Below, piece by piece: positions 8,873 to 18,159 of a DNA stretch of 64,000 nucleotides. The stretch comes from Maribacter halichondriae (GTDB lineage: Bacteria > Bacteroidota > Bacteroidia > Flavobacteriales > Flavobacteriaceae): NCBI RefSeq assembly GCF_027474825.1, contig NZ_CP107030.1, forward strand, positions 4,465,003 to 4,529,002, in the 5' to 3' direction. A program made the translations under genes and the position numbers. Position 1 is the first letter of the stretch. Each line of letters starts with the position of its first letter. A model generated the notes under the pieces. The model was not told where the DNA came from. It was given only the letters and a program-made list of their open reading frames with translations, and searched no databases.

Positions 8873-8880
8873 TATATTTG
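8873..8880 (+). promoter_or_regulatory. -7 promoter box for fahA
   Basis: TATATTTG is a perfect match to the Bacteroidota -7 consensus TANNTTTG, 37 bases before the fahA ATG in the glyA-fahA divergent gap. No clean -33 TTTG was found at standard spacing. Confidence 0.55.
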
Positions 8881-8917
8881 ATCAAGAATTTATCAAACAA
8901 CAATTAACAAAAAAAGC

Positions 8918-10207
8918 ATGCCCATCAACGCTAATAATCCCGATAAAAAAACGTGGCTTCCCGTACCCGAAAATTCAGATTTCCCTATTCAAAATATTCC
9001 TTTTGGGGTTTTCTTGACACGTGATGATATCATTACCATCGGCACCCGAATAGGTAATACGGCCATCGATTTGGGAGCCTTGCACCAATTGGGTTATTTT
9101 GAGGGCATACCCTTGACCGAGGATATCTTTCTACAGGACACGCTGAATGATTTCATTTCAGATGGCAAACAGACCTGGCGCTTGGTGCGCAACCGAATCA
9201 GTGATATTTTCAACATTGAGAACAGGGTCCTTCAAAACAACGAAGACCACAAAAAAGTCGTTCTTTTTTCGATGGATGAAATCGAGATGAAATTACCGGT
9301 TCTCATTGGCGATTATACCGATTTTTATTCGAGTAAAGAACATGCTACCAATGTAGGTACCATGTTTCGGGATCCTGAAAACGCCCTGATGCCTAATTGG
9401 CTGCATTTACCTGTTGGGTATCACGGAAGAAGTTCGACCATCGTGCCCAGTGGAACCCCGGTGAGAAGACCCATGGGACAAACATTTCCAAAAGGAGCCG
9501 AAAAACCTATTTTCGGGCCTTCCAAATTAGTCGATTTTGAATTGGAAATGGCTTTCATTACAACGGATGGCAACGCTATGGGAGAGCCCATAAGCATTGA
9601 AGAAGCCGAGGATCATATTTTCGGAATGGTAGTTTTCAACGATTGGAGCGCCCGTGATATTCAAAAATGGGAATATGTTCCGTTAGGGCCTTTTTTGGCC
9701 AAGAACTTTGCCTCTTCCATCTCACCTTGGATCGTTACGCTGGATGCTTTGGAGCCTTTTCGTGTGGAAAGTCCCGAACAAAATCCTGAACCCTTCTCCT
9801 ACCTGCAGCAAGAAGGAAAACATAGTTTTGACATTCATTTAAAAGTTGCGATTACCCCGGAGAATGGAAAATCAAATGCGGTTTCAAAGTCTAATTTCAA
9901 GTATATGTACTGGACCATGGCACAGCAACTTGCGCATCATACAGTAAATGGGTGCAAGGTCAACAGTGGCGATATGATGGGCAGCGGAACCCTTTCAGGG
10001 CCTACTCCCGACTCATACGGTTCAATGCTCGAACTGGCTTGGCAAGGCACAAAGCCCATTAAACTCGATAACGGCGAAGAACGAAAGTTTATTCATGACG
10101 GTGATACCGTAACCATGACGGGTTATTGTACAAAGAACGGGGTACGCATCGGATTCGGGGAATTGAGCACCAAACTACTCCCCATATTTGAACCCAAAAA
10201 GAAGTAA
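8918..10207 (+). CDS. fahA: Fumarylacetoacetase
   Basis: 429 residues, the usual full length. It catalyses the last step of tyrosine/homogentisate breakdown, splitting fumarylacetoacetate into fumarate and acetoacetate. Key features are the N-terminal PFGVF, the catalytic-region HATNVG and YHGRSS, the metal-binding DFELEMAFI and FNDWSARDIQKWEY, and the C-terminal GTLSGP loop. It appears monocistronic, with its own -7 box; other tyrosine-pathway genes (hppD, hmgA) are not in this window. Confidence 0.98.
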   Translation: MPINANNPDKKTWLPVPENSDFPIQNIPFGVFLTRDDIITIGTRIGNTAIDLGALHQLGYFEGIPLTEDIFLQDTLNDFISDGKQTWRLVRNRISDIFNIENRVLQNNEDHKKVVLFSMDEIEMKLPVLIGDYTDFYSSKEHATNVGTMFRDPENALMPNWLHLPVGYHGRSSTIVPSGTPVRRPMGQTFPKGAEKPIFGPSKLVDFELEMAFITTDGNAMGEPISIEEAEDHIFGMVVFNDWSARDIQKWEYVPLGPFLAKNFASSISPWIVTLDALEPFRVESPEQNPEPFSYLQQEGKHSFDIHLKVAITPENGKSNAVSKSNFKYMYWTMAQQLAHHTVNGCKVNSGDMMGSGTLSGPTPDSYGSMLELAWQGTKPIKLDNGEERKFIHDGDTVTMTGYCTKNGVRIGFGELSTKLLPIFEPKKK

Positions 10208-10230
10208 TCGAGCCTATAAAAAGGTTCCTT

Positions 10231-10284
10231 AGAGACTGTCTTGAAATAGTCTCTCAACGATTTCATACGATAGTTTATCGTTTT
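10231..10284 (+). terminator. Two hairpins after fahA, second with T-run
   Basis: The first hairpin is AGAGACT/AGTCTCT (10231-10254, 10-base loop) without a T-run. The second is ACGATA-GTT-TATCGT (10267-10281) followed by TTT. The second is the better terminator candidate; both are short. Confidence 0.45.
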
Positions 10285-10352
10285 ACGTTATCAATAGACC
10301 CGATTTTGGCATGGCTGTTGAAAAGGGTACGGAAACAGTAAAACCTATCGTC

Positions 10353-11540
10353 ATGAAAAAAATACTACTATTCAGTCTCGTAACATTCGTGTTTATCGCA
10401 TGTGGTGGTATAAAAAAGACCCAGCAGGCCGTAAATACGGGCAACTACTCAAATGCAATCGAGAATTCGTTGATGAATTTAGCGGAGAACAAAGATAAAA
10501 AAAGACATCAGCCCTATATTCTCTTATTGGAGGAAGCCTTTGAAAAGTATTCGCAGCGAGAGCAGGAAAAAATCACGTTTTTGGAGAAAGACGAAAATCC
10601 TGCCAACTATGAGGCCATCTACAATAGCTACAATAACCTGAAAAATGTTCAAGAGCGCATTAAGCCCCTGATACCACTTTATATTATGGACGAAAATCGA
10701 AATGCTGAATTTGCGTTTGAAAACTATGATAACGACTTACTAGATGCGAAAGACCAGCTATCGGAGTATCTATACGATAACGCATCCGACTTGTTGGAGA
10801 ATGCGACTAGTAAATACGACTATAGAAAAGCGTATGACGATTTTGTTTATTTGAACAAAATCAATCCTGGTTTTGAGGACAGTAAATTGAAAAAGGAAGA
10901 AGCACATACCAAAGGTCTCGATTATGTCAGGGTAGGTATGCTAAACCATACCGATCAGATAATCCCTGCTAGATTGGAGGAGGAGTTATTGAACTTCAAT
11001 ACCTACGGACTTGATAATCTATGGACGGAGTACCATACCAATCCCCTATCGGATATTGACTACGACTATGCCATGGAAGTTTCCCTAAAAGACATTGCCA
11101 TATCGCCTGAACAAGTAAGCGAAAAACAAATCATTAAGGAAAAACAGATCAAGGATGGTTATAAATATGCCATCGATGCCGAAGGCAATGTAGTCCGAGA
11201 TAGTCTGGGTAACAAGATCAAGGTGGATAAATTCAAGACGGTCAAGTGTAATTTTTATCAATTTACCCAATTCAAAACTGCTCAAGTTGCTGGTATAGTT
11301 AGTTTTACGGAGTTAAAGAAGCAGCAGGTTTTAAATTCATATCCATTGTCAAGTGAATTCGTATTCGAACACGTATATGCAAATTATGATGGTGATAAAA
11401 GAGCCTTGGAAAACGATTTGGTCTCACTATTGAATTTGGCCGCCGTGCCATTTCCGACCAATGAACAAATGGTCTATGATGCCGGCGAGGACCTAAAACT
11501 AAGGTTAAAATCAATATTAAGTCGACAACAATTCAACTAA
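10353..11540 (+). CDS. Conserved flavobacterial lipoprotein, unknown function
   Basis: 395 residues from ATG 10353 (MKKILLFSLVTFVF), which gives a signal peptide with lipobox FIAC; an upstream GTG/ATG extension to 10311 would hide the signal. After the Cys there is a KKTQQAVNTGNYSNAIE segment resembling a TPR-like repeat, then a long helical domain and a beta-rich C-terminal half. Probably outer-membrane or periplasmic. I cannot assign a function. It is single, followed by a strong terminator, and not in an operon with fahA. Confidence 0.7.
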   Translation: MKKILLFSLVTFVFIACGGIKKTQQAVNTGNYSNAIENSLMNLAENKDKKRHQPYILLLEEAFEKYSQREQEKITFLEKDENPANYEAIYNSYNNLKNVQERIKPLIPLYIMDENRNAEFAFENYDNDLLDAKDQLSEYLYDNASDLLENATSKYDYRKAYDDFVYLNKINPGFEDSKLKKEEAHTKGLDYVRVGMLNHTDQIIPARLEEELLNFNTYGLDNLWTEYHTNPLSDIDYDYAMEVSLKDIAISPEQVSEKQIIKEKQIKDGYKYAIDAEGNVVRDSLGNKIKVDKFKTVKCNFYQFTQFKTAQVAGIVSFTELKKQQVLNSYPLSSEFVFEHVYANYDGDKRALENDLVSLLNLAAVPFPTNEQMVYDAGEDLKLRLKSILSRQQFN

Positions 11541-11570
11541 AAAAAATCCCCGAATCATCGGGGATTTTTT
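11541..11570. terminator. Bidirectional intrinsic terminator
   Basis: AAAAAATCCCCG-AATCAT-CGGGGATTTTTT: an almost perfect stem with A and T tails on both sides. It lies between the convergent lipoprotein gene and ytxJ and can serve both. Confidence 0.93.
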
Positions 11571-11958
11571 ATATATAAGAGTTCAAATCAATATCGGTAA
11601 TGGCTCCATGTGAATCATGGGCCACCACTACCCCATTCCAAATTATCAATAGTTGAGGAGATTGATGAAATACCTGAAAAGTATGCGCAACTTCATTTGA
11701 GACTTCTCGGAAGCTATGTAGGTCTAAATAATAGAGATCTACCCGATTTTCCGCAAAATTAAAACCCCTACCGAACATATTTAGAACCATTCTGCTGATT
11801 CCACAGGTGGTGGAATGCTTGAAAATCATTTGGGTTCGACCCTTGGAATTTTCCTTGATTTCATCAAGTTGCTCGATTGATGTAAGCGGTATCCACGGAA
11901 TTTTAGACTCTTCCTTTTTCTCCTTCGCTTCTTTCTTTCCAAATAAATTGTTGAACAT
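11569..11958 (-). CDS. ytxJ: Bacillithiol-system redox-active protein YtxJ
   Basis: 129 residues with a thioredoxin-like fold. The visible active-site motif is a monothiol, STTCGIS, at about residues 49-55, the hallmark of the YtxJ family (DUF2847), which is thought to act as a bacilliredoxin-like partner of bacillithiol. QVFHQSPQLLIIWNG corresponds to the conserved cis-Pro region. The N-terminus is a short lysine/glutamate-rich tail. Its presence suggests the organism makes bacillithiol; no biosynthetic bsh genes are in the window. Confidence 0.9.
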   Translation of the reverse strand: MFNNLFGKKEAKEKKEESKIPWIPLTSIEQLDEIKENSKGRTQMIFKHSTTCGISRMVLNMFGRGFNFAENRVDLYYLDLHSFREVSNEVAHTFQVFHQSPQLLIIWNGVVVAHDSHGAITDIDLNSYI

Positions 11959-12007
11959 AAGTATACTTTTATTATATCAGTCGAATCGTCTGGACAAACT
12001 TACACAC

Positions 12008-12056
12008 TGCCGAAATGTCTTGCTATTATTGATTTTATCCGACATTTTGTCCGGCA
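12008..12056. promoter_or_regulatory. Inverted repeat upstream of clpB
   Basis: TGCCGAAATGTC at 12008-12019 and GACATTTTGTCCGGCA at 12041-12056 are imperfect inverted repeats, and GACA-TTT-TGTC (12041-12051) is itself a palindrome. They lie 70-118 bases before clpB. They could form a stress-response operator or a leader hairpin. This is not the CIRCE sequence bound by HrcA. Function is inference. Confidence 0.45.
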
Positions 12057-12125
12057 TTATCAGTTGGTAAGGTTGTTGACTTCTATTAATCAAAAGTAAA
12101 CAATAGCAATAAAAATAGTTTAGAT

Positions 12126-14726
12126 ATGAACTTTAATAATTTTACCATAAAATCACAAGAGGCCATCCAACGGGCGCAGCTGATCGCTCAGGAAATGGGG
12201 CATCAACAGATAGAAAACGAACATTTTTTCAAGGCCATTTCAGAGGTCGAGGAAAATGTGCTTCCCTTCCTGTTGAAAAAACTGAACGTAAACGTTTCCA
12301 TGTTGAAACAAATATTGGATAAGGAACTTGAAAGTTTCACTAAAGTTTCAGGAGGCGAAATCATGGTTTCCCGTGAAGCGGGAAAAACATTGAACGAAGC
12401 CAGTATCGTTGCAAAAAAGATGGAAGATGAATACGTCTCCATAGAGCATTTGATTTTGGCGATTTTCAAATCGAAAAGCAAGATTTCGCAAATTCTCAAA
12501 GATCAAGGAGTTACAGAAAAAGATTTGAAATCGGCGATCGAGGAGCTACGCAAGGGCGGCAAAGTGACTTCCCAAAGTGCGGAAGACACTTATAATTCCT
12601 TGGATAAATATGCCCGAAACTTGAATCAATTGGCGGACAGCGGAAAGTTAGACCCCGTAATCGGTCGAGATGAGGAAATAAGGCGTGTACTACAAATATT
12701 ATCACGACGCACCAAGAACAACCCCATATTGGTGGGCGAACCCGGTGTGGGCAAGACAGCCATTGCCGAGGGATTGGCCCATCGCATCATTCAAGGCGAC
12801 GTTCCTGAAAACTTGAAAGATAAGGTTATCTATTCTTTGGATATGGGTGCCTTGATCGCTGGGGCAAAATATAAGGGTGAATTCGAAGAAAGGTTAAAAT
12901 CAGTCATCAAAGAAGTAACTACTTCGGATGGCGATATCGTACTTTTCATTGACGAAATACACACACTTGTAGGCGCTGGCGGCGGTCAAGGCGCAATGGA
13001 TGCCGCCAACATTCTAAAGCCCGCACTTGCACGTGGAGAACTACGCGCTATCGGAGCCACAACGCTAGACGAGTACCAAAAATATTTCGAAAAGGATAAA
13101 GCATTGGAGCGACGATTTCAAAGGATTGTCGTTGATGAGCCCGATACCGAAAGTGCGATTTCCATCCTAAGGGGTATCAAAGAGAAATACGAAGCACATC
13201 ACAAAGTGCGCATCAAAGACGAAGCTGTAATCGCGGCTGTAGAACTATCGCAGCGATATATTACAAACCGATTCTTGCCCGATAAGGCCATTGACCTAAT
13301 GGACGAGGCCGCATCAAAGCTTCGGATGGAAATTAATTCGAAACCTGAGGAACTCGATGTGCTCGATCGCAAAATCATGCAATTGGAAATCGAAATAGAA
13401 GCCATAAAACGTGAGGACGATAAGGCAAGACTAAAATCGTTGAATGCCGATCTGGCCAATATCAAAGAAGAGCGAAACGAAATATTCGCGCAATGGGAAA
13501 GTGAAAAAACAGTAGTCGATAATATTCAAAAGACAAAACATGATATCGAGGAGTTCAAATTAGACGCCGAACGGGCCGAAAGAAATGGGGATTATGGACT
13601 AGTGGCGGAACTGCGGTACGGAAAAATCAAGGAAGCCCAAGAAAGACTGGAAACCCTTCAAAAAGAGCTTCAAGAACAACAGCACGCCGGCACCTTGATA
13701 AAAGAAGAAGTCACCAAAGAGGATATTGCGGAAGTTGTTGCCAAATGGACCGGTATACCCGTGACCAAGATGTTGCAATCCGAGCGGGAGAAATTATTGA
13801 AATTGGAACAGGTATTACACAAAAGAGTGGTGGGACAAGAAGAAGCGATTCAAGCCGTCTCCGATGCGATACGTCGAAGTAGAGCCGGTCTTCAGGATAC
13901 CAAAAAGCCTATCGGTTCTTTTCTTTTCTTAGGAACTACGGGTGTTGGTAAGACTGAGTTGGCCAAAACCTTGGCCGCTTATTTATTTGATGATGAGAAC
14001 GCCATGACCCGAATCGATATGAGCGAATATCAAGAACGACATTCCGTTAGTCGCTTAGTTGGGGCACCTCCAGGATATGTGGGTTATGATGAAGGTGGGC
14101 AACTGACGGAAGCAGTTCGTCGTCGACCCTATTCAGTAGTGCTTTTGGACGAAATCGAGAAGGCGCATCCCGATACGTTCAATGTCTTATTGCAAGTTTT
14201 GGACGAAGGAAGGTTAACGGACAATAAAGGTCGTGTGGCTGACTTCAAAAACACGATTATCATCATGACCAGCAATTTGGGCAGTCACATTATTCAGGAG
14301 AAATTTGAGAATAGCAATGACATTTATAGTGCCACCGAAGCAGCTCGTGTAGAGGTTCTAGGACTATTGCGAAAAACTATTCGCCCCGAATTCTTGAATA
14401 GAATCGATGATATTATCATGTTCACACCTTTGAATAAAGAAGACATCACACAAATCGTAAGATTACAATTGGACGGATTGAAAAAGATGTTAGACAAACA
14501 ACATATAGCCATTGACGCGACGGACGAGGCAATAGATTACCTGGCGAATAAGGGCTACGACCCCCAATACGGGGCTAGACCAATTAAAAGGGTCATTCAG
14601 AAAGAGGTGCTTAACAATTTATCAAAAGAACTTCTGGGCCGCACCATTAAGGCCGATAGCATCGTACTTATCGATTCGTTCGATGATGCACTAGTGTTCA
14701 GAAATCAGAACGAACTGGTGAAATAA
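12126..14726 (+). CDS. clpB: ATP-dependent chaperone ClpB
   Basis: 866 residues, typical of ClpB disaggregase, which works with DnaK to rescue aggregated protein. An N-terminal Clp_N double repeat (1-150) is followed by AAA-1 with Walker A GEPGVGKT near residue 204 and Walker [11 protein letters not shown]. The middle coiled coil is at about 410-530, the segment that separates ClpB from ClpA/ClpC. AAA-2 has Walker A GTTGVGKT near residue 603 and the final domain has QYGARPIKR. No frameshift. A palindromic element precedes it and a strong terminator follows. Confidence 0.98.
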   Translation: MNFNNFTIKSQEAIQRAQLIAQEMGHQQIENEHFFKAISEVEENVLPFLLKKLNVNVSMLKQILDKELESFTKVSGGEIMVSREAGKTLNEASIVAKKMEDEYVSIEHLILAIFKSKSKISQILKDQGVTEKDLKSAIEELRKGGKVTSQSAEDTYNSLDKYARNLNQLADSGKLDPVIGRDEEIRRVLQILSRRTKNNPILVGEPGVGKTAIAEGLAHRIIQGDVPENLKDKVIYSLDMGALIAGAKYKGEFEERLKSVIKEVTTSDGDIVLFIDEIHTLVGAGGGQGAMDAANILKPALARGELRAIGATTLDEYQKYFEKDKALERRFQRIVVDEPDTESAISILRGIKEKYEAHHKVRIKDEAVIAAVELSQRYITNRFLPDKAIDLMDEAASKLRMEINSKPEELDVLDRKIMQLEIEIEAIKREDDKARLKSLNADLANIKEERNEIFAQWESEKTVVDNIQKTKHDIEEFKLDAERAERNGDYGLVAELRYGKIKEAQERLETLQKELQEQQHAGTLIKEEVTKEDIAEVVAKWTGIPVTKMLQSEREKLLKLEQVLHKRVVGQEEAIQAVSDAIRRSRAGLQDTKKPIGSFLFLGTTGVGKTELAKTLAAYLFDDENAMTRIDMSEYQERHSVSRLVGAPPGYVGYDEGGQLTEAVRRRPYSVVLLDEIEKAHPDTFNVLLQVLDEGRLTDNKGRVADFKNTIIIMTSNLGSHIIQEKFENSNDIYSATEAARVEVLGLLRKTIRPEFLNRIDDIIMFTPLNKEDITQIVRLQLDGLKKMLDKQHIAIDATDEAIDYLANKGYDPQYGARPIKRVIQKEVLNNLSKELLGRTIKADSIVLIDSFDDALVFRNQNELVK

Positions 14727-14747
14727 CTTTAAAAGTTCTCCAATGAG

Positions 14748-14785
14748 GTATCTCCATAAAATTATTTTTGTGGAGATACTTTTTT
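14748..14785 (+). terminator. Intrinsic terminator after clpB
   Basis: GTATCTCCATAAAA pairs with TTTTTGTGGAGATAC, followed by a run of six T's. Confidence 0.9.
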
Positions 14786-14843
14786 ATTAACAATATACCA
14801 TGCAGTATATAGTTTTTTTATATTCGTATAAAATTGCTATAAA

Positions 14844-15440
14844 ATGACCACAAAAGCCGAAAAAACCACCAAATATATTATTGAGACGGTAGCCCCTATT
14901 TTCAACAAATTAGGGTACGTCGGTACAAGTATGAGCGACCTAACCGAAGCTACAGGTCTAACCAAGGGCGCCCTTTACGGCAACTTTGAAAATAAAGAAG
15001 CACTGGCGTTATCCGCCTTCGAATATAATAGTAAGCGTTTGCTGGTCGCAATTGATGAGCAACTGAATACTGAGGGCACTTCGCTAGAAAAACTCTTTGT
15101 ACTTACCAAGTTCTATCGAAATTATGATATTTATACCATGGAAATGGGTGGCTGCCCCATCTTAAAAATCGGTGTGGATGCACAACATAACAATGCCCTT
15201 TTAGCGGCGGCAGTACGAGAAACCATTAAGACCATAGAAGGAAAAATTGCCCTAGTGCTTGAAAACGGAGTGAACAGCAACGAACTTCACCTACCGGTTA
15301 CACCTTTGCAGTTTGCGAAGCAACTCTATACTATGCTTCAAGGAGCGGTCGCAATGACCACCATAACGAAAGACCGTAAATATTTAATGAATACGGTCGC
15401 CTATTTGGATGTACTCATTAATAGGGAAATCAAGAAATAA
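14844..15440 (+). CDS. TetR/AcrR-family transcriptional regulator
   Basis: 198 residues. The N-terminal helix-turn-helix is clear: VGTSMSDLTEATGLTKGALY followed by FENKEALA. The C-terminal ligand domain has a GGCPI motif near residue 106, typical of the TetR_C subgroup of YcdC/AcrR-like regulators. It usually represses a nearby or distant gene in response to a small molecule. No obvious target is adjacent: clpB is upstream behind a terminator and the PorP-like gene is convergent. Self-regulation is likely but no operator could be defined. Confidence 0.9.
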   Translation: MTTKAEKTTKYIIETVAPIFNKLGYVGTSMSDLTEATGLTKGALYGNFENKEALALSAFEYNSKRLLVAIDEQLNTEGTSLEKLFVLTKFYRNYDIYTMEMGGCPILKIGVDAQHNNALLAAAVRETIKTIEGKIALVLENGVNSNELHLPVTPLQFAKQLYTMLQGAVAMTTITKDRKYLMNTVAYLDVLINREIKK

Positions 15441-15478
15441 GGTTGTTTTTTCCAAACGGACCAAAACTTCATATACGT

Positions 15479-15515
15479 AAAAGACTCCTAATGAAATTAA
15501 TCATTAGGAGTCTTT
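15479..15515. terminator. Bidirectional terminator between tetR-type and porP-like genes
   Basis: AAAAGACTCCTAATGA and TCATTAGGAGTCTTT form a long perfect stem around AATTAA. Convergent genes lie on both sides. Confidence 0.92.
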
Positions 15516-15538
15516 CGTATTAATGGGGGAATTCTATC

Positions 15539-17428
15539 CTATTTACTCACCACCCTAAAGATCCAAGTCTTATCCGGATAACGGCCATCGTACTTACTAT
15601 CCCTAGCCGCTCTGGCCTCAGTCATCGTATCATAACGCTTGAGATATACATAGTTATATTGATTCAAACTTCTAAAGAACGACTTTGGTTCAAGACCACG
15701 ACTGGTCAAATCTTTCATAAAGGCATCGAAATACTTCTTGGTACCGAACACGTTCGTAATCAAGTAATAGCCGGGTTCTAATCCGTCTTCAGTGTTGACT
15801 TCTTCGTATTTTTCACCGGCCTGTGGTTTGTCGGCAGGATCTTCTTGCACAACTTCCGCTTCCCCCACCACTTTCTCTTCTTCAGCTTTTTTGGCCGCTT
15901 CTGCTTCAGCCATCCTGACCTTCGTCAATGAATCTATTTCTCGTTTTGCCCTGAGTCTTTCGGCTTCGGCCAATGCTTCTTTTTGTGCCGCTGCAATGGA
16001 GTCTTGTACGCGTTGCTGCTGAGCCAAAGCTTGAGCCTCTTTCGCCATAGCAATCGAATCCTTTTTTCGTTGCTGTTCCAACTGTTGTGCTACTACTGCT
16101 TCCGCTTCTTGCGCTTTCTTAATGGAGTCTTGTTTACGTTGAAGTTCCAACTGTTGCGCTTCCGCCACTGCAGCTTCTTCTGCTTTCTTGATGGAGTCTT
16201 GTCTGCTTTGTTGCTCCATCTGTTGCTTTTCGGCAATGGCTTTTGTTTCGCTAACCTTCGCAATGGAATCCTGCTTACGTTGCTGCTCTTTTTCCTGCGC
16301 TTTGGCCAACGCTTCCGTATTCTTTCTAACGAGGTCTAGCGAATCTTTTGCAATTTTTTCTTGCTCTTTGCGTAATCGCTCTTTTTCTTGCTCCGCTATT
16401 TGTTGGGCCTCGGCCTCTTTTTTGGCCAATTCTTTGGCTAACTGCTCGTCTTTGGTCAACTCTTCTTCCAGAGCTACTTCCTGCTCTTCATCGAATCCAA
16501 CTACTTTTTTCCTCATATCGGGAGTACCAAAATTATAGGCAGTAACAAATTCAAAAGTAGTATCTCTCCCTTTTAAACTCGAACTTGTTCCGAATTCCAC
16601 TAGGGCTCCTATGGAAAATCGCTTGAAAAATCGTCCGCCACCGCCGAATGAGATTCCGTAAAAGCTATTATATCCTGTCTGTACCCAGAACTTTTCGGTA
16701 GAAAGCAAAGAGACGATGCCTATTTGTGTGTCATTGTTCGGAACGGACTTTACATACACCGTGGGCCGTAAAACCGTTTGCTGAAAATTGAAAAGACTAA
16801 TCGGAAAGTCGTAGGATGCCATTCCCAAATAAATTCTATCCTCGGGCCGTGAATTTCGTTTATTGGTCGTAAAGTTATAATCAAATAGATTTTCCGATGC
16901 GAAACCAACACTTAACCTATCATATGAAAATAAAAATCCCGGTGCCAACTGAAGAATAAAATCATCGGCAATGACCAATTGTGGCAACTGTATTTGCGGG
17001 TCTGGTCGAAACCTGTTGTCAGCTAGTTGTTGTTTGAAGCCGAAAAGATTGACGCCGAAAGCCAACGAGGCCCTCTCATTGAACTCCATTTTATAACCAT
17101 AGTTCAAAACCCCTCCTGTATTTAGAAAAGTACCCGTATTATGCTGAAAAAAAGCGGCACCGGCAACCGAACTAACATTCAATTGACGCGTGTAATTAAG
17201 AAATAGTGTCGTTGGATCCGCATCAATGGACTGCCATTGCCACCTTGACCACAAAGCGACCGATTGTGGATTGTTCAGGGTCAACGAAAAAGCAGGGTGC
17301 AAAAGACTCGCATTATACTCGGTAAGATTGTGCTGGCGAAGATCTACAGGCAAGGCTGTATTCTGTGCCCGTGAGGCAAACAGAAACAATAGGAAAAGTA
17401 TTGTAGGTAGTGTTCTCAGCATATGCAA
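15539..17428 (-). CDS. PorP/SprF-family outer-membrane protein fused to charged repeats and a SPOR-like C-terminus
   Basis: 629 residues; the alternative ATG at 17422 removes two residues. A signal peptide (LFLLFLFASRAQ) precedes residues of about 25-303, a PorP/SprF-type barrel (N-terminal ASLLHPAFSL, SVALWSRWQWQSI, GGVLNYGY). PorP/SprF proteins belong to the type IX secretion and gliding apparatus and often serve one exported partner. Residues of about 310-530 are a highly charged helical linker with about five units of 21-24 residues built on QQRKQDSIxKA. The last 80 residues (EPGYYLITNVFG to TWIFRVVSK) resemble a SPOR peptidoglycan-binding fold. Most PorP/SprF proteins end after the barrel. 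Single gene. Confidence 0.85.
   Translation of the reverse strand: MHMLRTLPTILFLLFLFASRAQNTALPVDLRQHNLTEYNASLLHPAFSLTLNNPQSVALWSRWQWQSIDADPTTLFLNYTRQLNVSSVAGAAFFQHNTGTFLNTGGVLNYGYKMEFNERASLAFGVNLFGFKQQLADNRFRPDPQIQLPQLVIADDFILQLAPGFLFSYDRLSVGFASENLFDYNFTTNKRNSRPEDRIYLGMASYDFPISLFNFQQTVLRPTVYVKSVPNNDTQIGIVSLLSTEKFWVQTGYNSFYGISFGGGGRFFKRFSIGALVEFGTSSSLKGRDTTFEFVTAYNFGTPDMRKKVVGFDEEQEVALEEELTKDEQLAKELAKKEAEAQQIAEQEKERLRKEQEKIAKDSLDLVRKNTEALAKAQEKEQQRKQDSIAKVSETKAIAEKQQMEQQSRQDSIKKAEEAAVAEAQQLELQRKQDSIKKAQEAEAVVAQQLEQQRKKDSIAMAKEAQALAQQQRVQDSIAAAQKEALAEAERLRAKREIDSLTKVRMAEAEAAKKAEEEKVVGEAEVVQEDPADKPQAGEKYEEVNTEDGLEPGYYLITNVFGTKKYFDAFMKDLTSRGLEPKSFFRSLNQYNYVYLKRYDTMTEARAARDSKYDGRYPDKTWIFRVVSK
15953..16288 (-). 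repeat. In-gene tandem repeats encoding QQRKQDSI units
   Basis: Codons 381-492 of the PorP/SprF-like gene: five imperfect units of 63-72 bases. Each encodes a QDSI or KDSI core followed by an Ala/Glu-rich stretch. The protein period of about 23 residues suggests a long helix or coiled coil. Confidence 0.8.
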
Positions 17429-17458
17429 AAAAAACGAAAAAGGTTAAGTTTTGCATAC

Positions 17459-17466
17459 TATTTTTG
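17459..17466 (+). promoter_or_regulatory. Possible -7 box upstream of the histidine phosphatase gene
   Basis: TATTTTTG matches TANNTTTG exactly and would give a leader of about 135 bases to the gene at 17608. The rest of the 17429-17607 gap holds no further structure I can name. Confidence 0.35.
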
Positions 17467-17607
17467 GATTATTTTAGTTAGAATAGAAGAAAAAAATTAG
17501 ATAAGCCTTTAAACAGGCTGTCTAATAGTGCATTACATCGATCAGCCCCTGAAAAAATTTAGGCTGCCAAAGCTTCGAAATTGTTAAAAACGCATTAAAA
17601 CAATCGA

Positions 17608-18159
17608 ATGAAACAAAGTATATTACTCGTATTTTCCTTCTTGTTGATAGGATTCTCAAGTTGTAAAGAAGAACCTCAAATCACGGAAGATTATAGCACG
17701 CCGTCCGTTTCTACTTTTTATTTTATCCGCCATGCCGAAAAAGATAGGTCCGATTCTGAAAATATCGATCCCGAGTTGAGTCAAGCCGGTCTCGGTAGAG
17801 CCATGCATTGGGCAGAGATTTTAAACGATGTCTCTTTGGATGCAATCTATACGACCGACTTTGAGCGCACATCAATGACGGCAGCTCCTACTTCCGTCAA
17901 GCAAGAGATTACGGTTCAATATTATGACCCTGAAATTATTGACATCGAACAATTTAAAGCGGATAACCTAAATAAAAACGTTCTAGTGGTAGGTCACAGC
18001 AATACTACACCGTCAATGGTGAATAAAATGATCGGGGAGGATAAATATTACGACATGGACGACCACGACAACGGAAGTATGTTCATCGTTCAAATGGTCA
18101 ACGGTAAAGCGACCGACATGCGTCTGTCGTTCAATTGCAATTGCCCTACTCGAGAGTAA
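17608..18159 (+). CDS. Histidine phosphatase family lipoprotein (SixA/phosphoglycerate-mutase fold)
   Basis: 183 residues with a signal peptide ending in a lipobox, FSSC (Cys at about 19). The phosphatase motif FIRHAEKD carries the nucleophilic His; TTDFERTSMTA supplies the second Arg region; VVVGHSNTTP carries the second His. Likely a periplasmic or surface phosphatase of small phosphorylated compounds. The 3' end overlaps the convergent DUF6503 gene by 14 bp. Confidence 0.88.
   Translation: MKQSILLVFSFLLIGFSSCKEEPQITEDYSTPSVSTFYFIRHAEKDRSDSENIDPELSQAGLGRAMHWAEILNDVSLDAIYTTDFERTSMTAAPTSVKQEITVQYYDPEIIDIEQFKADNLNKNVLVVGHSNTTPSMVNKMIGEDKYYDMDDHDNGSMFIVQMVNGKATDMRLSFNCNCPTRE

Noticed and set aside
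12008..12056. CIRCE/HrcA operator before clpB
   Set aside because: The arms do not match TTAGCACTC/GAGTGCTAA.
15953..16288. Repeat array in the PorP-like gene as a CRISPR
   Set aside because: It is in frame throughout, has no unique spacers, and encodes related helical units.
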